From NCBI GenBank assembly GCA_015485245.1, contig WFTY01000415.1, positions 1 to 14,951 on the forward strand: a stretch of 14,951 bases of DNA, written 5' to 3'. Position 1 is the stretch's first letter. Every line of letters begins with the position of its first letter. The stretch is from Anaerolineales bacterium. Its GTDB lineage: Bacteria; Chloroflexota; Anaerolineae; Anaerolineales; UBA11858. The notes below the pieces were generated by a model that ran no database searches, was not told the origin of the DNA, and saw only the letters and a program-made list of their open reading frames with translations. Position numbers and translations under genes: made by a program. This document shows positions 1 to 8,300 of this stretch, in pieces.

Positions 1-823
1 AACCAGCACCTACAATTTGTGTATATCCTGCCACGGCTCCTCCGCGACAGGTGCACAGACCAATGTTGAGGATGGTGTGTACGCTCAGTATAACAACGCG
101 GGCACCTACACCGATAAGTCCACTCTCGGTTCTGATGGCACGGTGGGATCTGGCCTGATCGCCGGCGGCTTTGCTTATGCCTATGATCCTGTGAACGGTA
201 CGTTTGAGACTGTTGGAACCAAGCACGATGTTGATGGTGCGGGGCAAACTGATCTAGCCTGGGGTTATAGCGGGGCTCGTGGCAGTACGGGAGACATTGG
301 TAATCCTTTGACTTGCGCTTCGTGCCATGACCCGCACGGCACAGCTGGCTACCGCCTGTTGCGCTGGGGTCCAACCGCGACCGCAGATGATTATGACAGT
401 GCTTCTAAAAACTACACAGCTGAGAATTGGGGCAACACTAAGATGAGTGCCTTCTGCGCGAACTGTCATAGTGCTTACCATGTCACGCGGGCGAACAGCG
501 GCACGGACAAGACCGACGACAATCTCGGGAACACTGACTATGGTGGAGACATCTCGACCTATGCTCATCGCATTGATATGAGCTTCAGTTACAAAAGCAA
601 CATCAATCCGGAAACAGGAGCTGTGACGTACAAACTACCGTTGGCTGAGACCGGCACTAACAACACTGTGGTTTGCTCAACGTGCCACTTGTCTCATGGC
701 TCTGCAGCGACCATGTCTGGCTACGCCAATGGCAGCGGCCTGCCCGGCGCGACCAGCTCCACGGACAACGCTCTCCTGCGCCTCGACAACCGCGGCGTGT
801 GTGAATCCTGTCACCAGAAATAA
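1..823 (+). CDS. Multiheme c-type cytochrome, doubled-CXXCH type, 5' end missing
   Basis: This is the C-terminal 273 codons of a secreted multiheme cytochrome; the reading frame is open from base 2, and the true start lies upstream of the window. Five CXXCH motifs are visible: CISCH (about residue 7 of the visible part), CASCH (105), CANCH (152), CSTCH (225) and CESCH (267). It aligns motif by motif with the hexaheme gene at 1040-1978: the segment after the first motif reads TNVEDGVY, the CASCHDPHG motif matches CTSCHDPHG, and both end in LLRxDNRGVC followed by CH and a short tail. By that comparison one heme motif and the signal peptide are missing, so the full protein is probably a hexaheme of about 310 residues. 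It presumably carries electrons outside the cytoplasmic membrane. Codon use seems slightly less GC-rich than in its downstream neighbours. The heme motifs are certain; the physiological role is inferred. Confidence 0.93.
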   Translation, partial: TSTYNLCISCHGSSATGAQTNVEDGVYAQYNNAGTYTDKSTLGSDGTVGSGLIAGGFAYAYDPVNGTFETVGTKHDVDGAGQTDLAWGYSGARGSTGDIGNPLTCASCHDPHGTAGYRLLRWGPTATADDYDSASKNYTAENWGNTKMSAFCANCHSAYHVTRANSGTDKTDDNLGNTDYGGDISTYAHRIDMSFSYKSNINPETGAVTYKLPLAETGTNNTVVCSTCHLSHGSAATMSGYANGSGLPGATSSTDNALLRLDNRGVCESCHQK

Positions 824-827
824 AGAG

Positions 828-854
828 AACCTGCCCGAATTGCTCGGACAGGTT
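828..854 (+). other. RNA hairpin 1 downstream of the first cytochrome gene
   Basis: AACCTG (828-833) pairs with CAGGTT (849-854), and CCGA (835-838) pairs with TCGG (844-847), with one C/A mismatch and a five-base loop. It begins four bases after the stop codon at 821-823. It has no run of T after it, so it is not a typical intrinsic terminator. It could protect the 3' end of the upstream transcript or form part of a larger leader structure. Confidence 0.6.
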
Positions 855-862
855 CCTGGAAA

Positions 863-910
863 GGACAGGGGTCTCCTGCAGCCCGCAAGCCGGCACGGAG
901 GCTCCTGTCT
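863..910 (+). other. Long RNA hairpin 2 in the leader of the hexaheme gene
   Basis: Bases 864-876 (GACAGGGGTCTCC) pair along their whole length with 897-909 (GGAGGCTCCTGTC), giving 13 consecutive pairs of which two are G-U. A further G-U pair is possible at 863/910. The 20-base loop (877-896) can close partly through TGC (877-879) with GCA (893-895). A stem this long in a non-coding gap is unlikely by chance. It matches no riboswitch class that I recognise. Confidence 0.65.
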
Positions 911-924
911 CCCCCCAGGATTAT

Positions 925-946
925 ACCTGCTTCTCCGGAAGTTGGT
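925..946 (+). other. RNA hairpin 3 with UNCG-type tetraloop
   Basis: GCTTC (929-933) pairs with GAAGT (938-942, ending in a G-U pair) around the loop TCCG (934-937), which fits the stable UNCG tetraloop pattern with a C-G closing pair. ACC (925-927) and GGT (944-946) extend the stem past a T-T mismatch. UNCG loops are characteristic of structured RNAs, which supports a transcribed, folded leader here. Confidence 0.55.
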
Positions 947-963
947 CTGAGCACGGGTCATCT

Positions 964-1001
964 GAAGAGGGGCGTACCGGGCCGTTTGGGCGCCCCTTTT
1001 T
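964..1001 (+). terminator. Intrinsic terminator or attenuator ahead of the hexaheme gene
   Basis: GGGGCG (969-974) pairs with CGCCCC (991-996), followed at once by five T (997-1001). The A/G-rich bases 964-968 can pair with the T run as well, so the element could also work on the opposite strand. The loop is 16 bases. It ends only 38 bases before the ATG at 1040, which leaves little room for a separate promoter and leader. It may therefore end transcripts from the upstream gene, or act as an attenuator controlling read-through into 1040-1978. Confidence 0.75.
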
Positions 1002-1039
1002 CAGGAAAGTTTTGCTCCCGGCAGGGAAGGAAGTGTGTG

Positions 1040-1978
1040 ATGAAACGTGTGTGGACAGTGTTGCTGGTGTTCCTGATGGCGACAACGGTGATGGTGCTCG
1101 TCGCGCGCGCCGATAACGGACCGCACGGCGGCTACACAGCCACCACCGATGCCTGCGCCGGATGCCATCGTGCCCACACGGCTGCCGCGGCCAGGCTGCT
1201 GGTCAATTCGGTGCCGGGGTTGTGCGTTTCCTGTCACGGCGCTTCAGGCACCGGAGCGGATACCAACGTGGAAGATGGCATTTACCTGGATCGGGACGCG
1301 GTCACGGAATCGCCCGCCGAGGGCATCGCTACCCGCGGTCTGAAAGGCGGCGGCTTCGTCAACGCCCTGATCGACACCGATTGGGACCTGGCCGTGGCCT
1401 CCGCGGCGGTGACCTCGAGACACACCTACGACGGCACGAGCGGGACGATGTGGGGCAACGGTGCCATTAATTCGGGTGCTGGCAAACTCAACGTCGCCCT
1501 GACCTGCACCTCGTGCCACGACCCCCATGGCAACGCCAGCACCACCAATGGCCCGACGTACCGTCTGCTGCGCTCCGTGCCGATTGATTCAGGCGCGGGC
1601 AGCGGCGTGGACGTGACTGACGAGTCGTCCAAAACCTACACCGTCTCCAATGGAGACAACCAGTATTTTGGTGAAAACTACGGCTCGCGCGGCGCGCAGC
1701 TCTCCAACTGGTGCGCGCAGTGTCATACGCGCCATGCCGCGCCCAGCGGCAGCGGGCACACCGATTCGGGCGATGCGATTTACGCCTACCGTCACATGAC
1801 CATGGGCGCCACCGTAGGGTGTGTGAGTTGTCATGTGGCGCACGGCACCCCGGCCACAATGGGCGCGTACTCGGCCGCTGTCCCCTGGCCGGATGGCACC
1901 AACCCCAGCGGGAACGAACGCAGTTCGCTGCTGCGTGTGGATAACCGCGGGGTTTGTCAGTTGTGTCACCACAAGTAA
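1040..1978 (+). CDS. Secreted hexaheme c-type cytochrome (doubled-CXXCH family)
   Basis: A 312-residue protein with a Sec signal peptide: basic MKR start, hydrophobic core to about residue 21, likely cleavage after ARA (about 24). The mature protein begins DNGPHGGY, a start shared with two paralogues downstream. Six heme motifs are present: CAGCH (residue 39), CVSCH, CTSCH, CAQCH, CVSCH and CQLCH (306, four residues before the C-terminal end). Several are followed by His two or three residues on (CHRAH, CHDPHG, CHTRH, CHVAHG), as expected of doubled-CXXCH proteins where neighbouring hemes pack closely and are bis-His ligated. I chose the ATG at 1040 because a purine-rich GGGAAGGAAG site lies about 8 bases upstream and the signal peptide then sits at the N-terminus; an in-frame ATG at 986 lies inside the terminator hairpin. 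There is no lipobox or transmembrane anchor after the signal, so the product is probably soluble, or assembled outside the membrane. The partner proteins are unknown. Confidence 0.95.
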   Translation: MKRVWTVLLVFLMATTVMVLVARADNGPHGGYTATTDACAGCHRAHTAAAARLLVNSVPGLCVSCHGASGTGADTNVEDGIYLDRDAVTESPAEGIATRGLKGGGFVNALIDTDWDLAVASAAVTSRHTYDGTSGTMWGNGAINSGAGKLNVALTCTSCHDPHGNASTTNGPTYRLLRSVPIDSGAGSGVDVTDESSKTYTVSNGDNQYFGENYGSRGAQLSNWCAQCHTRHAAPSGSGHTDSGDAIYAYRHMTMGATVGCVSCHVAHGTPATMGAYSAAVPWPDGTNPSGNERSSLLRVDNRGVCQLCHHK

Positions 1979-2017
1979 TCGGCTTTGAGCAGGTGCTGAC
2001 GGGACGATTGGGCTGAT

Positions 2018-2052
2018 GTCGAGCGCCGGATGACCGGAGTGCTGTGGTCGAC
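2018..2052 (+). other. Interrupted RNA hairpin in the leader of the 17-heme gene
   Basis: GTCGA (2018-2022) pairs with TCGAC (2048-2052). Inside it GCG (2023-2025) pairs with TGC (2040-2042, one G-U pair), and CCGG (2026-2029) pairs with CCGG (2034-2037) around the loop ATGA. Small bulges separate the helices. It lies in the 125-base gap between two cytochrome genes. Confidence 0.45.
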
Positions 2053-2058
2053 GATGAC

Positions 2059-2075
2059 GGGCCGTAGACCGGCCC
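2059..2075 (+). other. Compact GC hairpin upstream of the 17-heme gene
   Basis: GGGCCG (2059-2064) pairs perfectly with CGGCCC (2070-2075) around a five-base loop. The following bases are AT-rich (TAAGAATTTA) but contain no T run, so termination would be weak. The hairpin lies 28 bases before the start codon at 2104 and upstream of its Shine-Dalgarno-like GGCAGGAT (2091-2098 region). It may influence translation or mRNA stability. Confidence 0.45.
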
Positions 2076-2103
2076 TAAGAATTTACCGGCAGGCAGGATC
2101 ACG

Positions 2104-4326
2104 ATGATGATACGTCGCAGGAATTTATGGGTTGCCTGGGTGTTGTTCAGCGCCGCGTTGGCGATGTTGGCCCACGCCTCCATGGCCGCTGCGGATAACG
2201 GCCCGCATGGCCGCTATACGGCAACCACCGATTCCTGCGCTGCCTGTCACCGCACCCACACCGCCAACGCCAGCAACCTGCTGATCGGGCAGACGCCGGC
2301 GTTTTGCCGCACCTGCCACGGCCCTTCGGGACTGGGCGCGGATACCAACGTCGAAGATGGGGTCTACCTGAGTCGCGATCCACAGACTGAGAACCCTGCC
2401 GAGGGCGTTGCCGGGCGCGGCCTGCGCGGAGGTGGTTTTGCCAACACCTTGATGGACACGGATGAAGACGGCAATGCATCCAGTCGTCCGGTGACCTCGG
2501 CGCACGATGCGAGCAGCAACGTGATGTGGGGGAACGGCGCGCTGGGTTCAGGCGCAGGCACGACCGGGGCTTCGGTGGATTGCATGAGTTGCCACGACCC
2601 CCATGGCAACGGCAACTACCGGATTTTGCGCCCCATCCCCCGCAATTCCGGCGCGCCGACGGGGGTGAACGTCCCCGATTCGGCGCCGATCACCTATACC
2701 ATTGCCAGCATCACGGGGAATTACGGCGGCGAGAATTACGGTTCGCTGGCTACCACCCTCTCTCTGTGGTGCAGCCAGTGCCACACCCGCTACCACGCCT
2801 CGATGGGCAGCGGGCACACCAATTCCGGCGATTCGATTTTCACATATCGTCACCCCACCGATATGGTCTCGTGCGTCAAGTGTCATGTGGCGCACGGCAC
2901 CTCGGCGGTGATGACCGGCCCGGCGGGGGCGAATGTGAAGTTCCCGGATGGCTCCGCCGCCCCCTCCGACGCGGCGCGCTCTTCACTGTTGCGTCTGGAT
3001 GAGCGCAAGGTGTGTTACAGCTGTCACGTCAACTCGACCACCGGTGAGGTCAGCGGCGGTTCCTGTCAGTTGTGTCACAATCAGCCGCAGGGGAGCCGGC
3101 GGCAGATCGTCGAAGCGGGAGGCGATTTCGCCCTGCCCAACCATCACGTCAACGGCATTGTGCAGGATACCGATTGCACGCGCTGCCACGAGGTCGGCGC
3201 GCACACCTCGGGCACGGTCAACCTCAAGCATCCCGATACCGGGGCGACGATTTCGTTCACCACAAACTCGGCGCTGGAGCCGTTCTGCCTGGCCTGCCAC
3301 GACGCCGACGGGGCGGGAGGGCAGGCGCCCTTCAGCGATAACGTCACGCCGCCGGTGATCGATCCGACCGCCTGGGCCGCGGCCGCGCACAAAGTTGCCG
3401 CCAACGCGCCGCAGACCTGTTATGGCAGTTGTCACCAAAACGGCCACGCCTCCGGCCTGGATAACTTGCTCAACCCCTGGACGGGTTCGCCCGGCACCAA
3501 CGACGTGAACCAGGAAGAGGGTTTCTGTTACGCCTGCCATGGCGCCAACGGCCCGGCAGCGACCAACATCCAGGCGGAATTCAGTCAGGCTTATCAACAC
3601 AACATCAGCCCGGCCGATCCGGGCGGCGAGTTCATGGAGTGTACTACCTGCCATAACCCGCATTTGGCGAACAGCACCAACAAACTGGCCGACCCGGATA
3701 GCGGCGCGACCACCATCTGGACGGGGACGCAGGAAGATTTCTGCCTGACCTGCCATGACGGCGTGCCCCCCGTCGGAATCACTTTTCCCTCCATTGCTGC
3801 CGGGACGGGCTACAACAAGGCGACGTTTGTCAATTCGACGCACGACAACAACGTCAGCGGGCCTGCCGGGATCGGCGATTCCTGCCGCGCCTGCCACGCG
3901 CAGCACGGTTCGAACTACCTTTCCAATCTGCTGGCCAATTACGTCATCGCCGATTACAACGTCTGGACCCAGGGGGACGGCGATTACGCCATTTGCTGGA
4001 CCTGCCACGACGAGCAGCAAACCATTTTCGGCCAGAGCAAGTTTGGAAAGTACAAGAACGGCGTGTTCGACAAAAATTATCACGATAAGCACGTGCGTAG
4101 AGAGGATACTCCCTGCATTATGTGCCACGACGCCCACGCGCCGCATGATAGTGGCGAGGCGGGGCTGATTAGTTTTCAGTTTGCGATTCAAAATGGCTAT
4201 GATATCCAATACATTGGTGGCTACGACGCCTCGACGGCCTTTTGGATCAATGGCAATCAAGGGTATTGCTACATTCGCTGTCATAATAAAGATCACACGC
4301 CGAAAAGTTATCAGCGTGCTCCGTAG
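2104..4326 (+). CDS. Secreted 17-heme c-type cytochrome, apparent fusion of two modules
   Basis: A 740-residue protein with a signal peptide (basic MMIRRR, hydrophobic core, cleavage near residue 30 before DNGPHG). It has 17 heme motifs: 15 CXXCH and two CX3CH, CYGSCH (tenth, near residue 440) and CYIRCH (seventeenth, residue 722). Residues to about 305 (hemes 1-6) are a paralogue of the hexaheme protein at 1040-1978. Residues from about 320 onward (hemes 7-17) instead match hemes 16-26 of the 27-heme gene at 5375-8947. Shared segments include GSRRQI, HDKHVR, CHDAHAP and a closing CHxKDHxPKxY. The gene thus looks like a fusion of two modules. Motifs such as CHDAHAPHD and CHNPH point to bis-His ligation and close heme stacking, suited to long-range electron transfer outside the membrane. 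ATG at 2107 is an alternative start that removes one residue. No membrane anchor follows the signal peptide. The electron-transfer role is inferred from heme density. Confidence 0.95.
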   Translation: MMIRRRNLWVAWVLFSAALAMLAHASMAAADNGPHGRYTATTDSCAACHRTHTANASNLLIGQTPAFCRTCHGPSGLGADTNVEDGVYLSRDPQTENPAEGVAGRGLRGGGFANTLMDTDEDGNASSRPVTSAHDASSNVMWGNGALGSGAGTTGASVDCMSCHDPHGNGNYRILRPIPRNSGAPTGVNVPDSAPITYTIASITGNYGGENYGSLATTLSLWCSQCHTRYHASMGSGHTNSGDSIFTYRHPTDMVSCVKCHVAHGTSAVMTGPAGANVKFPDGSAAPSDAARSSLLRLDERKVCYSCHVNSTTGEVSGGSCQLCHNQPQGSRRQIVEAGGDFALPNHHVNGIVQDTDCTRCHEVGAHTSGTVNLKHPDTGATISFTTNSALEPFCLACHDADGAGGQAPFSDNVTPPVIDPTAWAAAAHKVAANAPQTCYGSCHQNGHASGLDNLLNPWTGSPGTNDVNQEEGFCYACHGANGPAATNIQAEFSQAYQHNISPADPGGEFMECTTCHNPHLANSTNKLADPDSGATTIWTGTQEDFCLTCHDGVPPVGITFPSIAAGTGYNKATFVNSTHDNNVSGPAGIGDSCRACHAQHGSNYLSNLLANYVIADYNVWTQGDGDYAICWTCHDEQQTIFGQSKFGKYKNGVFDKNYHDKHVRREDTPCIMCHDAHAPHDSGEAGLISFQFAIQNGYDIQYIGGYDASTAFWINGNQGYCYIRCHNKDHTPKSYQRAP

Positions 4327-4343
4327 GAAGTGAGGCAGTCCAC

Positions 4344-5378
4344 ATGCGGAAATGGCTCTTCGTCTTGATCATCACAGTAATGCTGGCCTTGTGGGGCGGG
4401 CGTTCTGCCCGCGCGAACAATGGCCCGCATGGCGGATATACCGCCACCACGGACGCCTGCGCGGGATGTCACCGCGCCCACAGCGCAGCCGCGGCGGAAC
4501 TGCTGATCGCCGAAGGGAAAAACCTGTGCCTGACCTGTCACGGTGCGGGGATGGGAGGCGCTAACACGGATGTGGAAAACGGCATCTTCACCGCCACGGG
4601 AGACCCGCTTCTGGGGGGCGGCTTTGTCAACTACCGCGGCGCGGCGGTTTCATCCACGCACAGCGTTGACGGCACGCATCAAAACGCCTGGGGCAGCGGC
4701 ACCACCTGGAGCAGCACGTACGACTGCGCGGGCTGTCACAACCCGGAGTCTGGCCTGGTGTGGCCCGGCGCGCCCACCTGGGGCATCAGCCCCAACGCCT
4801 GGCCGACGTATCCGGGCCGGGGGCAGAACGTCACCATGCCGCTGACCTGCACCTCCTGCCACGATCCGCATGGCGGGCGCAATTACCGCCTGCTCCAGCA
4901 GCGCATGCACCCGCCCAGCGCGCAACAGGAAGACCCGCCGGGGTATGTGCTGGTGACCTCCAATGAGGTTGGCGGCGATAATCCCAACCAGAGCGGTTAT
5001 GTGCCCGATTACACCACGCCGAAGTACAAGCTGGGGCTGGGCGATTGGTGTACCGGTTGCCACTTCACGTATCATCAGGAAGTCTCGGTGCAGCCCTTCA
5101 ACGCGGAGGATGGCCAGGGGCTGGTCACGCGTTACCGGCACAAGATGAATGTGGTCATCACCGGCGGAACCTATAACCTGAGTACCTCCCTGCCCCTGGA
5201 AGACCCCTCCGGCGACGGGCCCAGCGCCGATGACCAGATCTTCTGCCTGACCTGCCACTACGCGCATGGCACCAACACCCTGATGAGCGGCGCTTCCGCC
5301 AACATTGCCCCCGCTTACGACAGCACCCTGCTGCGGATGGACAACCGCGGCGTGTGTCAGGATTGTCATAAAAAATGA
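4344..5378 (+). CDS. Secreted heptaheme c-type cytochrome (doubled-CXXCH family)
   Basis: A 344-residue protein with a signal peptide (MRKW, hydrophobic core, likely cut after SARA near residue 24). Seven CXXCH motifs are seen: CAGCH (39), CLTCH, CAGCH, CTSCH, CTGCH, CLTCH and CQDCH (338). It resembles the hexaheme at 1040-1978 at both ends: the NGPHGGYTATTDACAGCHRA start, and the LLRMDNRGVC motif before the last heme. It differs by an inserted segment holding an extra heme, CAGCHNPE, and a Pro/Gly/Trp-rich stretch ahead of the CTSCHDPHGG motif. A GGAAGTGAGG ribosome-binding site precedes the ATG by about 10 bases. The gene begins 17 bases after the 17-heme gene, and its stop codon overlaps the ATG of the 27-heme gene by four bases, so translation of the two is probably coupled. 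It is likely one component of an extracellular electron chain; whether it forms a complex with its neighbours cannot be read from sequence. Confidence 0.95.
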   Translation: MRKWLFVLIITVMLALWGGRSARANNGPHGGYTATTDACAGCHRAHSAAAAELLIAEGKNLCLTCHGAGMGGANTDVENGIFTATGDPLLGGGFVNYRGAAVSSTHSVDGTHQNAWGSGTTWSSTYDCAGCHNPESGLVWPGAPTWGISPNAWPTYPGRGQNVTMPLTCTSCHDPHGGRNYRLLQQRMHPPSAQQEDPPGYVLVTSNEVGGDNPNQSGYVPDYTTPKYKLGLGDWCTGCHFTYHQEVSVQPFNAEDGQGLVTRYRHKMNVVITGGTYNLSTSLPLEDPSGDGPSADDQIFCLTCHYAHGTNTLMSGASANIAPAYDSTLLRMDNRGVCQDCHKK

Positions 5379-8300
5379 AGCAAAACAGGCTGCACTCTCA
5401 GAATACGGCGCTTCGGCGAAACAAGCTGACGACCTGGTTGGGACTGGTCGCGTTGTTGGCTTTGTTGTTGAGCCGTGATGTGTTTGCAGCCGGCACGATT
5501 TACGAAGCGGAAAACGCCACCCTCTTCGGTGTATCCGTCTCCAGCTTTTACACCGGTTACACGGGCAGCGGGTATGTGGGCTATGGCACGACGAACGGAG
5601 AATACATTGAGTGGACAGTTAACGCCGCTGCGGCCGGATCAGCTGTGCTGGACTTCCGTTATGCCAATGGCTCCGGCGCGGACAGGCCGCTGGAGTTGAG
5701 CGTCAATGGGACGACAGTCAGCGCCAGTTTGAGCTTTCCGGCCACCGCGGATTGGTCGACCTGGGGGACGGTTACGACCACGGTCACTTTAAACGCCGGC
5801 CGCAACACCGTTCGCCTCACCAACATCGCCGCGGCTGGCCCCAACGTGGATAGCCTGGCGGTTACCGAACAGGTCGCCGCGGTGTTTGAGATCCCCCACG
5901 GTGATTATCTGACGCACACCAACCGCTGCGCTTCCTGTCACCGTGTGCACACCAGCCAGAGCGAAAAACTGCTCTACACCAGCCCTGGCGGCAACGAGTT
6001 TTGTTACACTTGCCATGACGGCACCGGGGCGAAGTTGCTGGCCATCTCCACGCACGGCAACGCCGATCACGCCGCTCGTTTTGAGGGCGCTTTTACGCTG
6101 CAATGCACGCAATGCCACGACCCGCACAGCACGGTGAATCTGGCGGACATCAAGAAGGACGTCGTCGTAGTGCCGGGGACCTCTCCCCTGACGGATGGCC
6201 CGGTGACGTTTAGCAGCCGCACGGGGGCCAACTCGTTTGACGATGGCGCCAGTCCGTACAACAACCGTCTGTGCACCGCCTGCCACAACAACGCCAGCAA
6301 CCCTGGCTACCCGATGACCAACCATCTGGGCGGCGCCAATCACCTGGGCGGTTATGATTTTACCGGTCAGGATTGCACCCAGTGCCACCCCCATAGCGCC
6401 GACGCCACCCTGGGCAATTCGGATGGCTTTATGCCGGTGAACGGCTGCGTGATGTGCCACAGTGTGGCGCAGGATAACGGCGACGGCATCCCCGCTGGAG
6501 GGCGGCGCGCCATCGTCTCGGAGTTCAGCCGCAACAGCCATCATGTGACCGGCACCCAGGTTTCGGATAGCGATTGCAAGGCTTGTCACTATACAGCCGA
6601 TCACACCTCGGGCTATGTCAAGCTTTACGATGTGGATAATCCGGCCATGGTGATTGTGCTCAACGGCGACCCGCGCGTGAACCAGACGGAAGCCCTCAAG
6701 CTGGAAGCCTTTTGCCTCGCCTGTCATGACGCCAATGGGGCCAGAGGATTCGCGCCTTTTTCCAACGGACGCATGCCCCCGGTGGTGGACAACTCCCTGT
6801 GGGCCGCTGGTTCGCACAAGGCCTCCGGCAATTCCACCTGTTTTGATTGTCATGACAACGGCCATGGCTCGAACAAGATCAAACTGATGGCTCCCTACGA
6901 CGCGGTGAGCGATGGCAGCGCCGATGACCCCTTGCGGCAGGAGGAGCGCTTCTGCTACCAATGTCATGATGGCAGCGTGGCGTTGACCGACATCCAATCC
7001 GAGTTTACCCGTGCGTCTCATCATAACGTCTCCGATACCGATCAGGCGGATGGCTCGAACGTCGAGTGCGCTAACTGTCATAACCCGCACACTGTCAGCG
7101 CCAGCGATAAACTGTCGGATCCCGATAACGGCACTCCCTGGGCTGGCACGATGACCGATTTCTGTCTGGTCTGTCACGACGGCGCGCCGCCTGCTGGCGT
7201 GGCCTTCGCCGGCGGCGGCAGCGGGAGTCCGGTCTCTACGCATGCGAACGTCGACTTCCCCAACGTCGAAAGCGTGGAAGCGGATTTTGTCAGCGTTTGC
7301 ACGCAGTGCCACGAGCAGCACGGCAGCGACAACCTCAGCCTGATTAAAAAGCAGGTTGAGGTGACCATCAGTCCGCTCAACACCGTGGGGGATATACTCT
7401 TCACCGCGGTGACGGGGACGAACTCGTTCGACGACGGCACCAGCCCACTCACCAGCCAGATTTGCGTGGCCTGCCATCAGGATGCCAACAACCCCGGTTA
7501 TCCCATGGTCAACCATATCGGCGGAGCAAATCATAATGGCGGCCTGGATTTCACCGGCATGGATTGTACCCAGTGCCACCCGCACGACTTCGACAATACC
7601 TTCAGCACGCGGGATGGCTTTATGCCCGACCCGAAGTGCACGGCCTGCCATCAGTTCCCCCTGGGATCGCGCCGCCAGATCACCGGCGCGGGAGGCGATT
7701 TCACGAACACCAGCCACCACGTTCAGGGCGCGCCCACGGATGATGATTGCAAACTCTGTCATGAGACCAGCCAGCATCAGAGCGGTACGGTGCGCCTCTA
7801 CAACGTGGACACCGGCGCGGTGATCACTTACACCGGCGGAGTCATCCCGGAGGAGTTCTGCACCGCCTGTCACGATGCGGATGGCGCCAACGGCGACACC
7901 ACGCCATACAGCGATGGCGTCACCGTGCCCAACATCCTGGCCGGATGGGGAACCTCCTCCCATGCCGTTGGGTTGACCTGCTACAACTGCCACGATAACG
8001 GGCACGGTTCGAACAAGATTGGCCTGCTGAGCACCTGGAACGCGGCTTCGGACGGCGACCCGAACGATCCCATGCGCCAGGAGGAACGTTTCTGTTACCA
8101 GTGTCATGATGGCTCCGTGGCGACCACGGATATCCAGACGGAGTTCAACCGCGCCAGCCACCATGATGTCGCCTTGAGCGACCAAAACGCCAATGGCTCT
8201 AGAGTCGAGTGCATCAATTGTCACAACCCGCACATGGACAACGCCACCAATCAGAACATCAGCCCGGATAACTGGTATCAACAGTGGACCGGGCGACGGA

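Noticed and set aside
863..946. A c-di-GMP or cGAMP (GEMM) riboswitch
   Set aside because: The folded leader is suggestive, but the conserved GEMM core and tetraloop-receptor sequences are not visible.
986..1039. An upstream ATG at 986 in frame with the hexaheme gene
   Set aside because: It lies within the terminator hairpin and would place 18 residues ahead of a clear signal peptide. ATG 1040 has a better ribosome-binding site.
2983..4296. A 437-codon minus-strand open frame opposite the 17-heme gene
   Set aside because: It is a GC-driven antisense shadow with no sensible domain and no ribosome-binding site.
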